From assembly GCA_013695145.1 (NCBI GenBank), contig JACDBB010000143.1, forward strand, positions 1 to 64,000: a stretch of DNA of 64,000 bases. The letters are read 5' to 3'. The position numbers and the translations under genes were made by a program. The stretch is from Euzebyales bacterium. GTDB lineage: Bacteria > Actinomycetota > Nitriliruptoria > Euzebyales > Egibacteraceae. Shown piece after piece: positions 62,234 to 64,000 of this stretch (positions are counted from its first letter, which is position 1; every line of letters begins with the position of its first letter). The notes beneath the pieces are model-generated. The model was not told where the DNA came from, ran no database searches, and saw only the letters and a list, made by a program, of their open reading frames with translations.

Positions 62234-63081
62234 GGGGAGACGTGACGGCGGCGATCAGAGCCGCCAACACCGACGGGCGCGCCGCGCTCGTGATCTACCT
62301 GCCGGCGGGCTACCCCGACCTGGAGACGTCGCGCGCGTGCTTGGAGGCTGCGGCGGGGGCGGGCGCCGACCTGCTCGAGGTGGGCTTTCCCTACTCCGAC
62401 CCGCTGATGGATGGCCCGACGATCCAGGCGGCCAACCAGGTGGCGTTGGACGCCGGCTGCACCCCCGACGACGACTTCGCCGTGTGCGCACGGCTGACCG
62501 CCGCCGTCGACGTCCCGACTCTGGTGATGACCTACTACAACCTCGCGTGGCACTACCCCGGTCCAGGCCAGGAGGGCCGCGCGACCGCCGGAAGCTCCCG
62601 CGCCGACGGCCTCGACGATTTCGCCGCCGCGTGCCGCGCTGCGGGGCTGGCCGGGGCGATCCTGCCCGACCTGCCGGCAGAGGAGGGCGCCCGCTGGCGC
62701 AAGGCCGCGGCGGGAGGAGACCTCGACACGGTCTTCCTGGCGGCGCCGACCTCCCGCGACCACCGGCTCCAGGCGGTCGCCGACGCGTCGACCGGTTTCG
62801 TCTACGCCACCTCCACCCTGGGTGTGACCGGGGAGCGTCAGTCGCTGTCAGCGATGGCAGGACCGCTGGTGACGCGGCTGCGCGACGTCACCGACCGGCC
62901 AGTGTGCGTGGGCATCGGCGTGACCACCGGCGCGCACGCCGCCGAGGTCGCGGGCTTCGCCGACGGCGTGATCGTCGGGTCCGCCGCGGTGCGCGCGGCG
63001 GGCGAGGGCGGCCCCGAGGCGGTCGCGGCGCTGGTCCGCGAGCTCGCCGACGGCTGTCGGCGGTCCGCCAGCGTCGCCTGA
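62230..63081 (+). CDS. trpA: Tryptophan synthase alpha chain
   Basis: TrpA cleaves indole-glycerol phosphate. The 283-residue barrel has the catalytic Glu in [18 protein letters not shown] (with the Asp), MTYYN and [12 protein letters not shown]. After [10 protein letters not shown] there is an extra Gly/Arg/Ser-rich stretch of about 12 residues compared with usual TrpA proteins. The GTG overlaps the trpB stop; GTG 62242 is another option. It is the last gene of the trp run. Confidence 0.94.
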
Positions 63082-63099
63082 TCGGGCGTCCGGCGCCGG

Positions 63100-64000
63100 T
63101 TACCGACCGAGCGTCGCGCGGAGGCCCGCCTCAAGCGTCGGGTGCTGGAAGTTGTAGCCGCTGGCGAGCACGTTCTCGGGGAGGACCCGCGCGCTGCTGA
63201 ACAGCAGGTCGCCCGCGAGCTCGAAGCCGAGGAGCGCGGCGGGCCCGGCCTTGGGGATCGGCAGCACCGCCGGCCGGCCGAGCACCCGTCCGAGGATGCG
63301 GGTGTACTCCGCGTTGGTCACCGGGTTGGGGGCCGTGGCGTTGATGGCGCCGCTCAGATCGGGGGCCACCAGGGCATGATGGATGACACCCACCACATCG
63401 TCGCGGGTGATCCAGCTCCAGTACTGGCGGCCGCTGCCGAACCTGCCACCGAGGCCCAGCTTGAACAGCGGCAGGCTCCTGCCCAGCGCGCCGCCGTCGG
63501 GGCTCTGCACGATGCCGATGCGCGGGTGGACCACCCGGATGCCCGCCTGCCGCGCGGGATCCGCCGCGGCCTCCCACGCCACGCACACGTCGGGCAGGAA
63601 ACCTGATCCAGGTCCGGCGTCTGTGGTCAGGACCTCGTCGCCCCGGTCGCCGTAGTAGCCGATCGCCGAGACGGAGACCAAGGTCCGTGGCCCCTGCCCA
63701 CCGTCGCCGGCGAGCGCAGCCATGGTCCGCGCGATCAGCGTGGTCCCCGTGGTCCGGGACTCCAGGATGCGGCGCTTCTGCGCGTCGGTCCAGCGGCGCT
63801 CGGCGATGCCCTCGCCCGCCAGGTGCACGATCGCGTCCACACCGCGCAGCGCCTCGGGGTCGAGCTCGCCCGCCTGGGGATCCCACCGGATCTCGCCGGA
63901 GCCGGTGGGCGGGCGTCGCACGATCCGGGTCACCTCGTGGCCACCCGCGGTGAGGAAGCTCGTGAGCGCCGTGCCCAGGAAGCCGGAAGAGCCGGTGATG
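63100..64000 (-). CDS. TIGR01777 family NAD-dependent epimerase-like protein, 5' end cut by the window
   Basis: The protein is an extended-SDR, SulA/YfcH-like. The frame stays open to the last base and shows ITGSSGFLGTALTSFL, so only the first few residues are missing. Other motifs are DAIVHLAGEGIAERRWT, SVSAIGYYGDRGDEVL and the C-terminal DUF1731 segment GYNFQHPTLEAGLRATL. Function unknown. It is convergent with trpA. A GTG at 63933 is inside the Rossmann fold and is not the true start. Confidence 0.92.
   Translation of the reverse strand, partial: ITGSSGFLGTALTSFLTAGGHEVTRIVRRPPTGSGEIRWDPQAGELDPEALRGVDAIVHLAGEGIAERRWTDAQKRRILESRTTGTTLIARTMAALAGDGGQGPRTLVSVSAIGYYGDRGDEVLTTDAGPGSGFLPDVCVAWEAAADPARQAGIRVVHPRIGIVQSPDGGALGRSLPLFKLGLGGRFGSGRQYWSWITRDDVVGVIHHALVAPDLSGAINATAPNPVTNAEYTRILGRVLGRPAVLPIPKAGPAALLGFELAGDLLFSSARVLPENVLASGYNFQHPTLEAGLRATLGR

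Overview
The window is about 64 kb of very GC-rich DNA from an actinobacterium (phylum Actinomycetota). The evidence is a division and cell-wall cluster without ftsA but with sepF, yggT and divIVA, an F420-type luciferase-like oxidoreductase, many GTG starts, and GTGA/ATGA gene overlaps. The gene order murD-ftsW-murG...ftsQ-ftsZ-pgeF-yggS-sepF-yggT-divIVA-ileS-lspA-rluD-dnaE...hisDCBH-hisAF-hisI-trpE...trpCBA broadly matches, as I recall it, the region around ftsZ to the his/trp genes in Streptomyces. A deep-branching lineage such as Nitriliruptoria is a guess from gene content, not a measurement.

Layout. (1) 1-12 kb: peptidoglycan precursor and division genes (murD, 5' end cut by the window, to divIVA), with an ftsZ promoter and a 15-bp hairpin in the ftsZ leader. 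(2) 12-22 kb: an HExxH membrane protein, a type-2 ileS with an altered signature motif, lspA, rluD, a stretch with a 65-bp direct repeat and a broken DUF5615 PIN-like gene, then dnaE. (3) 22-48 kb: accessory genes placed between dnaE and hisD. They are a PPi-type phosphofructokinase; a mostly minus-strand catabolic and transport block (ABC importer, F420-type LLM enzyme, dihydropyrimidinase, aminotransferase, beta-ureidopropionase, Liv-type permeases with a degenerate ATPase, and a two-component system); a divergent TAXI-TRAP importer; an L-2-hydroxyglutarate oxidase-like gene; an SDR; a MntA/HepT toxin-antitoxin pair; tagI, lgt and a LON-domain gene. (4) 48.6-63.1 kb: histidine and tryptophan genes, interrupted by a fasciclin lipoprotein and a SUOX-type molybdopterin oxidoreductase. 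(5) A TIGR01777 epimerase truncated at the right edge.

How the genes work together. The minus-strand block carries the second, third and fourth steps expected for reductive pyrimidine (uracil/hydantoin) breakdown, but no dihydropyrimidine dehydrogenase. A TIGR03842-like F420 LLM oxidoreductase lies directly beside the dihydropyrimidinase and could supply the first step. The sensor kinase and response regulator head an operon with LivH/LivM/LivF-like genes and are divergent from the TRAP importer. The his and trp genes are tightly overlapped; a Ppx/GppA phosphatase lies inside the trp run, and a six-codon upstream ORF is coupled to trpC.

Across the window I see four families of repeats in intergenic DNA (three palindromic, one tandem), several gene remnants, and a recurrent leaderless promoter pattern with a TAGNCT-like -10 box seven bases before the start codon. 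I saw no tRNA, rRNA, CRISPR array, integrase or transposase gene.
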